Part shown: positions 8,785 to 18,516 of the stretch, in pieces
How positions within the stretch are numbered: the first letter of the stretch is position 1
Layout: each line of letters begins with the position of its first letter
Source: Polaribacter sp.
GTDB taxonomy: Bacteria > Bacteroidota > Bacteroidia > Flavobacteriales > Flavobacteriaceae
Length of the DNA stretch: 38,041 nt
Assembly (NCBI GenBank): GCA_029252865.1
Contig: JAQXAP010000147.1
Coordinates: forward strand, 1-38,041
Reading direction: 5' to 3'
Translations under genes and position numbers: made by a program
The notes under the pieces: generated by a model
The model's database searches: none
The model's input: the letters and a program-made list of their open reading frames with translations, nothing else
What the model was told of the DNA's origin: nothing

Positions 8785-11286
8785 TTAAAAATTCGCAATA
8801 AAAGAAACTGATAAATTTCTTCCTGGAGCAGAAACTCCTGATGCAAATTCTACATAATGTTCATCAAACAAATTGCTTAATCTTGCCTGAACAGCGAGTT
8901 TATCATTTATTAGATATCTACCATTTATACCAATAGTCATCCAACTTGGTGTTCCATAATATTTATCTACGTAATTTGTTTCATCTACATCAACGATACT
9001 TGTATCAATAATAGGGGTTAAATCATGATTATCTATACCTTCGTTAAAGTTAAAATCCTTAATATCTTTTTTACTATTAAATCTTAAATCAGCCCCAAAT
9101 TCAAATTTATGTTTTGTATAATTCATTGAAAACTGCCCAAATAAAGGCGGAATAGAAGACATTGGTGTTTTTGAATCATACGTTTTTCCTTTTGTATATG
9201 TTATAAAACCAGAAGTGTTCAAATTATTCGAAATTTTACCTAAATAATTAGCCGTATAACCCGTAATGTAGGCATTTCCTTTGTTTTGATTAGATATTGC
9301 ATTACCTAATTCTCCGTCAAATTCTACTTGTAAAATACTTTCATCTGCATTGTACACAAAATCTCTTTGAATATAATTGTCTAGCAATGTGTAATAAACA
9401 TTTGCTCCAAAACGAAACTTTTTGTCATTAAAATATTTCTGAATTCCAAATTCTGCATTGTAAGCAAATTCTGGCTTCACATGAATATTTGGAATGGTTA
9501 TATTCCCTGACTTCTCTCTAACCCGACCAACATCGTCTATATTTGGAGATCTAAAACCTGATGAAATAACACCATTTAATTGCCAATTTTTATTTGGTCT
9601 ATAGACATATCCTAGTGTAGCGGTTAAAGCAGAATTATTTGAACTAATATCATTATCCTCTAAAACAATAAAACGCTCATCAATCCAAGTTGCATTTAAA
9701 TTGGTATTTGTAAAACGAATACCCGTGTTTAAAGTCGATTTTTTATTAATATCTTGTTTGTAACCCGCGTATACAGCAGAACTCAGATAATTACTACCTC
9801 CATCAGGATAACGAGACTGAACATTAAAATCATCCGAAAAACCATTTATTTCTCTATCAGAAATGTTTAATATTTTTCCATAAGCATTAGAAATAACGTC
9901 ATTATATGCAAACTCAAAACCGTAAGAGACTGCTCTCTTTTTCTCTTTATTCAGTAAAACAGAAAAATCTCCATTTACACTGAAAATATTTACCTTTTCT
10001 TCTCTATACGAGCGCTCTAAGCTTCCAAATTTACGTTGAATTCTGCTTTCACCAATATTTTGATAAGCAACCGTAATAGCACCATTTTCTATCCAATTCT
10101 TGTTTGGATGTATCAATAATTGTGAAGAAATTAATAACCTGTTTTGCGGGCCATAAAACCATTCAGCAAATTTTAAATCAGATGTGTCCGTTTCATCACG
10201 TAATTCTGTCAAACGATCAAATCTAGGTACATCTGAAGAAGTTGAATATTGTAAATTAACTTTTAAATCTGTATTCTTAGATAGCGGAACAAAGAATTTC
10301 TGTAATATATCTGTTTGCGTATAAGATGTATTTAGTAATAATTCTGGGTCTGAATTTTTAGTTGGACTTTCGCTATAATTTCCGTTTAAATTATCTGAAT
10401 AATAAAATACTTTACCCCAATCATCGAAACCATGATTGCGATTAGACCCGGTTTTTAAATCTCCAAAATCACTATAAGAAATACTTGTAAAAGAAGCCCA
10501 ATTAGTAAAACTTAATTCAGCAGAAACATTCGTAGTGGTTTCTTGGTTCACCGATGAGAAACGGGAAAACAACTGACTTTTAACTTCATTCTCTTCAGAC
10601 AATTTTGGTGTTTTTGTGTAATAATGAATTACACCTCCTAACGCGTCAGAACCATAAATTACAGATGATGGGCCAAAAACAACTTCTGTTTTGTCTAGCA
10701 TATTTGGCGCCACAGTTATAGAACTTTGTAAATGCCCTTTTCTATAAATAGCATTATTCATTCTAACACCATCAACCACCAACAAAACACGGTTAGACTC
10801 CATTCCTCTAATTACAGGACTTCCTCCACCAAATTGAGATTTCTGTACTTTAATTCCTGGAATAGTCGCTAATAAATCTGCAGAAGTTTGTGGAGATCTT
10901 TTTTGAATATCCTTTGCAGACACCACAGCAATTTGTTCTGCAATTCTATTTGTTTTTTCGGCTTTCTTAAAAACAGATAATACAACCTCATCTAATTGTT
11001 CTGATTGATTTGTTAAATTAACGATGAACTTTTGTTTAGATAATTTAGACTTATGAACCTTTAATAATGCATATGAAATATGTGAAAACACAATCACCTC
11101 ATTTTTATTAAATTTAGTAACATCAACAAAGCCGTTATGATCTGAAGATAAGTTTATGGTTAAAGACTCATTATAAACAGTCACATTTCGAACAATTTTT
11201 CCTGTTTTTTTATCTACAATCTTAATTTTTTGTGAAAACGAATAATTATTGATTAAAAAAAAGAATATGAAAACTATATATCTCAT
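8785..11286 (-). CDS. TonB-dependent outer membrane receptor
   Basis: N-terminal carboxypeptidase-like domain, plug (GGGSPVIRGMESNRVLLVVDGVRMNNAIYRKGHLQ; GPSSVIYGSDALGGVIHYYTK), beta-barrel and C-terminal aromatic residue (SVSFIANF). Confidence 0.95.
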   Translation of the reverse strand: MRYIVFIFFFLINNYSFSQKIKIVDKKTGKIVRNVTVYNESLTINLSSDHNGFVDVTKFNKNEVIVFSHISYALLKVHKSKLSKQKFIVNLTNQSEQLDEVVLSVFKKAEKTNRIAEQIAVVSAKDIQKRSPQTSADLLATIPGIKVQKSQFGGGSPVIRGMESNRVLLVVDGVRMNNAIYRKGHLQSSITVAPNMLDKTEVVFGPSSVIYGSDALGGVIHYYTKTPKLSEENEVKSQLFSRFSSVNQETTTNVSAELSFTNWASFTSISYSDFGDLKTGSNRNHGFDDWGKVFYYSDNLNGNYSESPTKNSDPELLLNTSYTQTDILQKFFVPLSKNTDLKVNLQYSTSSDVPRFDRLTELRDETDTSDLKFAEWFYGPQNRLLISSQLLIHPNKNWIENGAITVAYQNIGESRIQRKFGSLERSYREEKVNIFSVNGDFSVLLNKEKKRAVSYGFEFAYNDVISNAYGKILNISDREINGFSDDFNVQSRYPDGGSNYLSSAVYAGYKQDINKKSTLNTGIRFTNTNLNATWIDERFIVLEDNDISSNNSALTATLGYVYRPNKNWQLNGVISSGFRSPNIDDVGRVREKSGNITIPNIHVKPEFAYNAEFGIQKYFNDKKFRFGANVYYTLLDNYIQRDFVYNADESILQVEFDGELGNAISNQNKGNAYITGYTANYLGKISNNLNTSGFITYTKGKTYDSKTPMSSIPPLFGQFSMNYTKHKFEFGADLRFNSKKDIKDFNFNEGIDNHDLTPIIDTSIVDVDETNYVDKYYGTPSWMTIGINGRYLINDKLAVQARLSNLFDEHYVEFASGVSAPGRNLSVSFIANF

Positions 11287-12008
11287 TAACTAAAAACTGT
11301 TTCTAAAATTTGCAGTGATTTAGGCTTTTTAAATCCGTCCAAATGTAGTTCAAAATATCTAATTATTATTTTTAAAACAACCTGTCTCTCGTGTTTGTTA
11401 AAAGACACATTTTCTATCTTATCAAAATTTATGCCTAAAAGCTTTTTAAATTGAAAAAAATTGTTTCCCACTATCACATTCTTCTGAGAAGTCACATCTG
11501 TGAAGCCTCCTTCCACTAGATCAAAACCAAGTTTATCTTTTTCTGATAAATCTGGGTAAAACCCCAAAAAACGGCTAAGATTTAATAAAAATAATAAGTG
11601 AAAATTTGCAATCTTATCATGCAAGTCTAACCATGTAAGCCCTGTTTCTAAATAATCGAAAAGCGGAAGATTCTTTTCTTCTTCTTTAATAGAATACGAT
11701 AAAACTTCTGACAAAAACATTACAACAGATTGTTTTATTATGTCTTTATAAATAGTTTTGTATGGATTAAAAACTTGGGCTTCTTTTATGGCATTTAAAG
11801 TACCTCGAGTATTATGGTTTGCAACAATATTAAGTTGAGTCAATGGTTGAAAATAGGCCACTTTTAAGCCTCCTTTTTTAGACTTAAGAATACCTCTAAT
11901 TAAGTATGCTTTTAATCCCTCTTTCTGTGTGTAACATTTTACAATTAAACTAGAGTCACTATATTTAAGAGAACTTAACACAATGGCTTTTGTTGCTAAA
12001 ACTGCCAT
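11286..12008 (-). CDS. recO: DNA repair protein RecO
   Basis: MAVLATKAIVLSSLKYSDSSLIVKCYTQKEGLKAYLIRG N-terminal OB-fold signature of RecO; size 240 aa. Confidence 0.93.
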   Translation of the reverse strand: MAVLATKAIVLSSLKYSDSSLIVKCYTQKEGLKAYLIRGILKSKKGGLKVAYFQPLTQLNIVANHNTRGTLNAIKEAQVFNPYKTIYKDIIKQSVVMFLSEVLSYSIKEEEKNLPLFDYLETGLTWLDLHDKIANFHLLFLLNLSRFLGFYPDLSEKDKLGFDLVEGGFTDVTSQKNVIVGNNFFQFKKLLGINFDKIENVSFNKHERQVVLKIIIRYFELHLDGFKKPKSLQILETVFS

Positions 12009-14341
12009 TAGTTTACGATTGCTATTTTTGTAACTGCTGTTTCTGACGCATCGTCATTAGATAGTAAAACAATGTAAATACCTGAAGCTACTTTGTTACC
12101 TGCAAGATTTTTTTTATTCCAAACAACTTTACCTCCCTGTAATTCCTGTCCTTCCACAACATTACTTTCATAAACTAAAGTACCTGCAACATCAAGAATT
12201 TTTACGTTCGTTCCTTTTGGCAAATGAGTTCCATTTCTACCATCTATAGTAACCGTTTCGTGGTTTTTAAGAGCAGGGTTTGGATAAGCATAAACATCAC
12301 CCAAAACCTCACCAAAAGGTGCAACTTTACTATTATAAGCAACAATACCCTTGTTGGTAGCAAAATATACTTTTCCAGAACTATCATCTACTGCTATTTT
12401 TATAATTTGATTTGAAGGTAAAGGAGAATTTTGCATGCTAAAATTAGCTAATGTTTTCTGACCATCTGGATTTGTGTATATAACACCACCATTATCTGTA
12501 CCAAACCATTTGTTTTCTGCGCCATCAATAACAATAGAGTTAATTGTTTGATCACCTAAAAGCCTTTCTCCAAACCCATCTTCATTTCCATTAATTACAA
12601 CTGGATTTGCATTTGGTGTATTATCATCAAAAACACCAGAGGCATTAGAATATACCACCAAACCAGATTTAGTACCTAACCAAACTCTGTTATTACTATC
12701 AACGGCAACACTTCTAACGTTTAAATCAGGTAAATTTCCTAAGTTTGTTGTGGCTACAAGTGCTTTCATTCTATTTCCATTTTCACTAAAAGCATAAACA
12801 CCATTTGATCTAGTTCCTATCCATTTTATTCCATTTCTATCTACTATTATTTCATTTAAACCAATAGCGATTTTATTTGTTGTTAATGATGACAAATTAT
12901 AACTCGTCCATTGCCCAGATTGAGAAAGTTTTTTTAATTCTGATAATACTCCAACATTTGTAACCCATAAATTACCTTGATTATCAAAAGCTGTGCCTGC
13001 TACCCTAATTGAAACATATGCTTCTCTTGTATCTATATCATCTAAAGGACTATTTAAATTATTATAGAAATTGGTGATTTTATTGTCTTCCACAACTGCA
13101 AGCCCTCCTGTGGATAAGCTATTTAATTGAGATGTTGAGCCAAACGAACCAATATAAACTCTGTTCTCTGAATATGAATCAATAGAAACATGGGTTAAGT
13201 CCGTTACAGGTAGACTAGGATCATAGGGTGTATTAATCCAATTTTCTCCGTTAAACTGACTAAAGCCATATTTATTGAGGTTTGGAGAATTAGTGCCAGA
13301 ATAACCGCCATAAACTACCCACAAACTATTATCTTGAGCCGTAATTGAAAACACATCATTAAACACAGGACCTTCTGGATGAATTTCTGTAAAACTTGCT
13401 ACTTGACTTGAGTTTGAATTTAAAATTCCAAATTCTTTGGAAGCTAAAAAAACAATATCATTTTCAAAATAAGAATTATTTAAAGTAAAATCAAATTCTG
13501 CTGTTTTAGCAAATCGAAACACGCTATTCATTGAGATGTCTAAAACCTCAGCTGAAGTTTTTAGAGTAACCGACAAATGAGAAGATGAAGATTTAATCGC
13601 TAAAATATTTTGAAAGAAATTTCTTATTTCGACCAAATCACCACCAATTAATCGATATAATCTTGCTCCTTCTGCAACATACAATTGGTTGTTAAATAAT
13701 GAGATTTGACTAAAATTTCTTCCAGAAAATTGCTCATTCCAATTATTAAAATCAATGAGTAAATCACTTGTTATATCTGCAGTAAAAATACCTGTATCAG
13801 TGGCTGCATAAATTAATCCATTAAAAACCTCTATTTGATTAACCGCTAGAGAACTAGAATTGTTTCCAATAAAAAAAGTATCTCCAAACTCTAATTTTTT
13901 AATATCATAGACTACAATACCAAAAGGAGTTGATAAATAAAGTTTGTCATCAAACTCTTTCATATGATTTATACTCTTTTCTCCTGATTGATTAAAGTTT
14001 ACAATATCTGATGAAATTGTTATTGAACCATCATTATCTATTACCTCTAACAACCCGTTTTCGTAACCGATAAATAATCTTTGATAACTAGCATTATAAT
14101 GAATTGAACTCGTTGTTTCGCCCGATAAGCCCTGTACAGACGAAAATTTACTAATTTCTTTTGTAGATATGTCATAAGTAAAAACAGCGTTATCTGCCAA
14201 AGCATAAATAGTAGCATCTACCTTTACAAAATCTTTGACATTATTGTATGAATAAAAATCTTCCCATGAATCACTATAATCTGTCTGAGCAGAAAATTGC
14301 AGTGAAAAAAATAAAATATACAGTAGAAAGTTTTTTTTCAT
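12008..14341 (-). CDS. porZ: PorZ-like T9SS-associated protein (two-component-regulator-type propellers plus C-terminal sorting domain)
   Basis: Signal peptide, propeller repeats (GTKSGLVVYS, KWFGTDNGGVIY) and C-terminal sorting-like domain (YPNPALKNHETVTIDGRNG...KVASGIYIVLLSNDDASETAVTKIAIVN); adjacent to recO. Confidence 0.82.
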   Translation of the reverse strand: MKKNFLLYILFFSLQFSAQTDYSDSWEDFYSYNNVKDFVKVDATIYALADNAVFTYDISTKEISKFSSVQGLSGETTSSIHYNASYQRLFIGYENGLLEVIDNDGSITISSDIVNFNQSGEKSINHMKEFDDKLYLSTPFGIVVYDIKKLEFGDTFFIGNNSSSLAVNQIEVFNGLIYAATDTGIFTADITSDLLIDFNNWNEQFSGRNFSQISLFNNQLYVAEGARLYRLIGGDLVEIRNFFQNILAIKSSSSHLSVTLKTSAEVLDISMNSVFRFAKTAEFDFTLNNSYFENDIVFLASKEFGILNSNSSQVASFTEIHPEGPVFNDVFSITAQDNSLWVVYGGYSGTNSPNLNKYGFSQFNGENWINTPYDPSLPVTDLTHVSIDSYSENRVYIGSFGSTSQLNSLSTGGLAVVEDNKITNFYNNLNSPLDDIDTREAYVSIRVAGTAFDNQGNLWVTNVGVLSELKKLSQSGQWTSYNLSSLTTNKIAIGLNEIIVDRNGIKWIGTRSNGVYAFSENGNRMKALVATTNLGNLPDLNVRSVAVDSNNRVWLGTKSGLVVYSNASGVFDDNTPNANPVVINGNEDGFGERLLGDQTINSIVIDGAENKWFGTDNGGVIYTNPDGQKTLANFSMQNSPLPSNQIIKIAVDDSSGKVYFATNKGIVAYNSKVAPFGEVLGDVYAYPNPALKNHETVTIDGRNGTHLPKGTNVKILDVAGTLVYESNVVEGQELQGGKVVWNKKNLAGNKVASGIYIVLLSNDDASETAVTKIAIVN

Positions 14342-14427
14342 TTTTAAAATTTGATGCTCAAAGATATTTATTTATTGTTACAATAACGATAAAACACCTT
14401 ACATTAGTGCAATAAACACAAGTTTTT

Positions 14428-14901
14428 ATGAGTGTAGAAATAGAAAGAAAATTTTTAGTAAAAAATAACGATTTCAAGAATGAAAGTTACTCCGAGAAAT
14501 ATATAAAACAGGGGTATTTAAACTCTGATAAAAATAGAACCGTAAGAATTAGAATTACGAATGAAAAAGGGTTTATGACTATTAAGGGTATTTCTAGTGC
14601 CACAGGGACAACAAGATTCGAGTGGGAAAAAGAAATAACCAAAGAAGAAGCAGAAGACTTACTACTACTCTGTGAACCAAGCATCATTGAAAAGACTCGA
14701 TATTTAGTAAAAGTAGGTCATCATATTTTTGAAGTTGATGAATTTTATGGCGATAACGAAGGATTAGTTATTGCAGAGGTAGAATTAAATAATGAAAATG
14801 AAACGTTCACAAAACCAATATGGATAGATGAAGAAGTAACGGGAGATATCAAATACTACAACTCAAGCATAAGTAAAACTCCCTTCAAAGATTGGTCATA
14901 A
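14428..14901 (+). CDS. CYTH domain protein
   Basis: MSVEIERKFLV start and WEKEI/FEVDEF motifs of CYTH/triphosphate tunnel enzymes. Confidence 0.92.
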   Translation: MSVEIERKFLVKNNDFKNESYSEKYIKQGYLNSDKNRTVRIRITNEKGFMTIKGISSATGTTRFEWEKEITKEEAEDLLLLCEPSIIEKTRYLVKVGHHIFEVDEFYGDNEGLVIAEVELNNENETFTKPIWIDEEVTGDIKYYNSSISKTPFKDWS

Positions 14902-14937
14902 AAACAACACTGTTATAAAATTTAAAAGATCTTTAAA

Positions 14938-15576
14938 CTATAAATAATACAAGGATAAAAAATGACTTACACTTCCAAGTAAAACAAACACATGAAAAAT
15001 AGCGTGGTTGTAGGGTATTTTTTTTATTGAATATAAAATAGCTCCAACAGTATAAAAAACACCACCAGCAAATAATAAATTTAAACTAAAATTAGTTAAA
15101 ACATTTATTAAAGGTTTTATAAAAAACAATACTTGCCAGCCCATTAAAAGATACATCGCTGTAGAGATTTTGTCAAATTTTCCAGTAAAAAATAGCTTGA
15201 AAACGATTCCTGTTAAGGCAAAAACCCAAACAGCTAAAAACATATACCAACCTAACTCAGAATCTAAAGCGACTAAACAAAAAGGAGTGTAACTACCTGC
15301 AATTAGCACATAAATAGCCGCATGATCAAAAATATTTAGTCTTCGCCTTTTTTTTGGGTTTATAGCAGCATGGTAAAAAGTAGAAGCTGCATATAGAATA
15401 ATTAAACTCAACCCATAAATTACAAAACTTGCTATATGCCAAAAAGAAGAGTAGTTTATTGCTTTTAAAATTAAAAAAGGAAACGCAAAACTACTCGCTA
15501 CCAAACCTAATCCATGAGACCAAATATTTAGACGCTCTTCAGTATTTGAATATGTCTTGTTTAATTTTTTACTCAT
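14938..15576 (-). CDS. Hemolysin III family (PAQR/TrhA-like) membrane protein
   Basis: EERLNIWSHGLGL, STFYHAAINPKKRRRLNIFDHAAIYVLIAGSYTPF and HAIFHVFVLLGSVSHF motifs. Confidence 0.93.
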   Translation of the reverse strand: MSKKLNKTYSNTEERLNIWSHGLGLVASSFAFPFLILKAINYSSFWHIASFVIYGLSLIILYAASTFYHAAINPKKRRRLNIFDHAAIYVLIAGSYTPFCLVALDSELGWYMFLAVWVFALTGIVFKLFFTGKFDKISTAMYLLMGWQVLFFIKPLINVLTNFSLNLLFAGGVFYTVGAILYSIKKIPYNHAIFHVFVLLGSVSHFLSLYYL

Positions 15577-16337
15577 TTCTTTCTATTTGTATCTTTCATA
15601 TATACCTCATCATCTGCCAAAGCATTATAAATAATATCAAATGTTTTATCTTTTAAATACTCCATTTTATCAATAGACATTCCTTTTGTTGAGATAGGTT
15701 TATGCTGCCTCACTCTAATAACACCAATACCACCTTTAAACGCATCCCATGAAAACAAACGTTTACAATCGTAATAAACTTGGGGTACAATGGGTATTTC
15801 AAATTCTATTGCTAAGCTAAAAGCTCCTTTTTTAAAAGGTGCTAAAACAACATCTTCTGAAGGAACTAAACCTTCAGGAAAAATAGCCATGCTTACCCCG
15901 TCGTGTAATCTTTTTTTTGCCAATTCAAAAACTCTTTTCCTGCTTTTGTGATTGCTCCTATCCACCATAATAACAACTCTTTTGTAAAAAAATCCAAAAA
16001 TTGGTATTCTCGCTAACTCCTGTTTACCAACAAAAACTATTGGGTTCTTACTTAAAACAATTAACAAAAATGGATCTATTAAGGATGCATGATTAGGGCA
16101 AAACATATAACTTTTATCCGGCTGAATAACCTCTTCTGTCTCGAAATCTAAACGAAATCCCATACCATAAACTAGAACTTTAGATAGAATTCTAGCCACT
16201 CTCCAAAAAATATGATAATGATCTTCTCTAAAAGAAAATATCAATAAAAAAGGAGACAGAACAAAAATTGCTATTATCATTAACAGATAAAACCACAATC
16301 GCCAAATTAATAAAAAAGGAATTTTAATATACTTCAC
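15573..16337 (-). CDS. 1-acyl-sn-glycerol-3-phosphate acyltransferase (PlsC-like)
   Basis: CPNHASLIDPFLL (NHxxxxD-type), VMVDRSN and AIFPEGLV motifs. Confidence 0.92.
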   Translation of the reverse strand: MKYIKIPFLLIWRLWFYLLMIIAIFVLSPFLLIFSFREDHYHIFWRVARILSKVLVYGMGFRLDFETEEVIQPDKSYMFCPNHASLIDPFLLIVLSKNPIVFVGKQELARIPIFGFFYKRVVIMVDRSNHKSRKRVFELAKKRLHDGVSMAIFPEGLVPSEDVVLAPFKKGAFSLAIEFEIPIVPQVYYDCKRLFSWDAFKGGIGVIRVRQHKPISTKGMSIDKMEYLKDKTFDIIYNALADDEVYMKDTNRKK

Positions 16338-16533
16338 TGAATCTATAAACGTTGAATTAATCTTTTAATTACCTAGCAATAAAGAATAAAGTTTATTTAT
16401 TGAACGCTAAAATGTTGACAAAAATACTATTATTCTTTTGTTTAGTTGGTTTTCTTAAACAAAACCTTATTTTTACCGCGGCAGACTGTTAAGATATATC
16501 ACTCAAGCACAAAATACATAAAATACACCATCC

Positions 16534-17502
16534 ATGTCAAGAATTTTAACAGGTGTTCAGAGTACTGGAACACCTCATTTAGGAAATTTACTAGGCGCTA
16601 TTCTACCCGCTATAGAAATGGCTAATAATCCAGCAAATGAAGCCTTTCTATTTATTGCAGATATGCATTCTTTAACTCAAATTAAAGATGGAAAAGAATT
16701 AAGAGAAAACACATATAGCACTGCAGCAACTTGGCTTGCCTGTGGTCTAGATATTAGTAAAACTGTTTTTTACAGACAGAGTGATATTCCGCAAACAACA
16801 GAATTAACTTGGTATTTAAGTTGCTTCTTCCCATACCAAAGGCTAACATTAGCACATAGTTTTAAAGATAAAGCTGATAGATTAGGAGATGTAAATGCCG
16901 GTTTGTTTTCTTATCCAATGTTAATGGCTGCTGATATTCTATTATATGATGCTGAAATTGTTCCTGTAGGTAAAGATCAATTACAACATTTAGAAATGAC
17001 ACGTGATGTTGCTAACAGATTTAATAATATCGTAGGGGAAACATTAGTTGCTCCTCAAGCCAAAATACAAGAAAACACAAAATTAGTTCCTGGAACTGAT
17101 GGTGAAAAAATGAGTAAATCTAGAAATAACATTATCAATATTTTCTTACCAGACAAAAAACTGAGAAAACAAATAATGTCTATTAAAACAGATAGTTTAG
17201 GTTTAGAAGAACCTAAAAACCCCGATACAGATAATGTTTTTGGTTTGTATAAGTTATTAGCTTCAGATACCCAAATTACAGAAATGAGAGCAAATTATGA
17301 GGGTGGAAATTATGGTTATGGTCATGCAAAACAAGCTTTATTTGAATTGATAATTGACAAATTTGCCACTGTTAGGGAACGCTATAACCACTTTATGGCA
17401 AACAAACAAGAAATAGATGCTGCTTTGATGGTGGGATCAGTGAAAGCAACGAAAGTCGCTAACGAGGTACTGCAAAGAGTTAGAGCTAAAATAGGTTACT
17501 AA
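16534..17502 (+). CDS. trpS: Tryptophan--tRNA ligase
   Basis: GVQSTGTPHLGNLLGAI (HIGH-like) and GEKMSKSRNN (KMSKS) motifs. Confidence 0.96.
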   Translation: MSRILTGVQSTGTPHLGNLLGAILPAIEMANNPANEAFLFIADMHSLTQIKDGKELRENTYSTAATWLACGLDISKTVFYRQSDIPQTTELTWYLSCFFPYQRLTLAHSFKDKADRLGDVNAGLFSYPMLMAADILLYDAEIVPVGKDQLQHLEMTRDVANRFNNIVGETLVAPQAKIQENTKLVPGTDGEKMSKSRNNIINIFLPDKKLRKQIMSIKTDSLGLEEPKNPDTDNVFGLYKLLASDTQITEMRANYEGGNYGYGHAKQALFELIIDKFATVRERYNHFMANKQEIDAALMVGSVKATKVANEVLQRVRAKIGY

Positions 17503-17528
17503 ATAACATCTGAAATTATAAAATTGGT

Positions 17529-18512
17529 TTATTTAATCTTCATGGATTTAGCGATTGCCTCCAATTCAAACAGAAAAGCTCTTTTATTTACAGACGGTGC
17601 ATAGGTAAACCCTTCAAAAATAACAAGCCTGTTATTCTTTTTGTCAACTACAGTGTAATTTAAAAAAGGACCTGCCATAAAATCGTTTTTAACCTCCCAT
17701 TTACCCCGGGTCTCATAAGCTTTCTTTCCATTTATAACAGCATCAAAAGTAAAAGGAGTATAAGCCTCTTCGGTAATCATATACATTTTTTCTGGATCTG
17801 AACCTGGTATGTATTTCTTTCCTATTCTATTTCTAACAGCAACAATACTATCTGTAACTTTCGTTTCATCTTCTAAAGGAACTGAGTAGACTAAAATATT
17901 ATTACTTCCGGTTTTTGCGATTCCACTTGATAAATGATGGCGCAACCACAAGAATTCTCCTGTATCATCCACAGTGTTAAATTTATCATGAATAGTGAGG
18001 GAAATCCCTAATTTTTGGAGCGTTTTAAATTGAGTATCATCTAATTTATTCTTTCTAAACAAACTCTGAGTTCTATTTATATCCGACTGAATAAATGTTT
18101 TTATAATTTCTTTTTCATGTTTTTTAAACATTTTTACAACACCTTCATCATCTTTAGCATAAACATAAATAACCGTTTGGGGTTGCGCATAGATATTATT
18201 TTTTACAAAATATTTTTCTTCATCTCCTATACCAATCACTAAAATATTTCTACTAACCCTCATCATCGTTCCAAATCCATTGGGCGCAACTTGCGAAACA
18301 GATAGAAGAGATTCTGGCTGTGGTAAACCAACCATTAATTCACCAAAAGAATTTCTAATTTCCTTTCCAAGACTACCTTCCCAATCACTAGATTTAGTAA
18401 CAACCAATACTTTGTTTATTTTACCAATTGAATCTCGTAAAACAACTTTATCGTTGTTTCCGCATGCTACTAATAAAACGGTAATCACAAATAGTAAGAA
18501 TATCTTCTTCAT
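17529..18512 (-). CDS. DUF4837-like lipoprotein
   Basis: Lipobox (VTVLLVACGNND) and overall resemblance to the Bacteroidota DUF4837 family, recalled from knowledge. Confidence 0.7.
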   Translation of the reverse strand: MKKIFLLFVITVLLVACGNNDKVVLRDSIGKINKVLVVTKSSDWEGSLGKEIRNSFGELMVGLPQPESLLSVSQVAPNGFGTMMRVSRNILVIGIGDEEKYFVKNNIYAQPQTVIYVYAKDDEGVVKMFKKHEKEIIKTFIQSDINRTQSLFRKNKLDDTQFKTLQKLGISLTIHDKFNTVDDTGEFLWLRHHLSSGIAKTGSNNILVYSVPLEDETKVTDSIVAVRNRIGKKYIPGSDPEKMYMITEEAYTPFTFDAVINGKKAYETRGKWEVKNDFMAGPFLNYTVVDKKNNRLVIFEGFTYAPSVNKRAFLFELEAIAKSMKIK

Positions 18513-18516
18513 AAAT

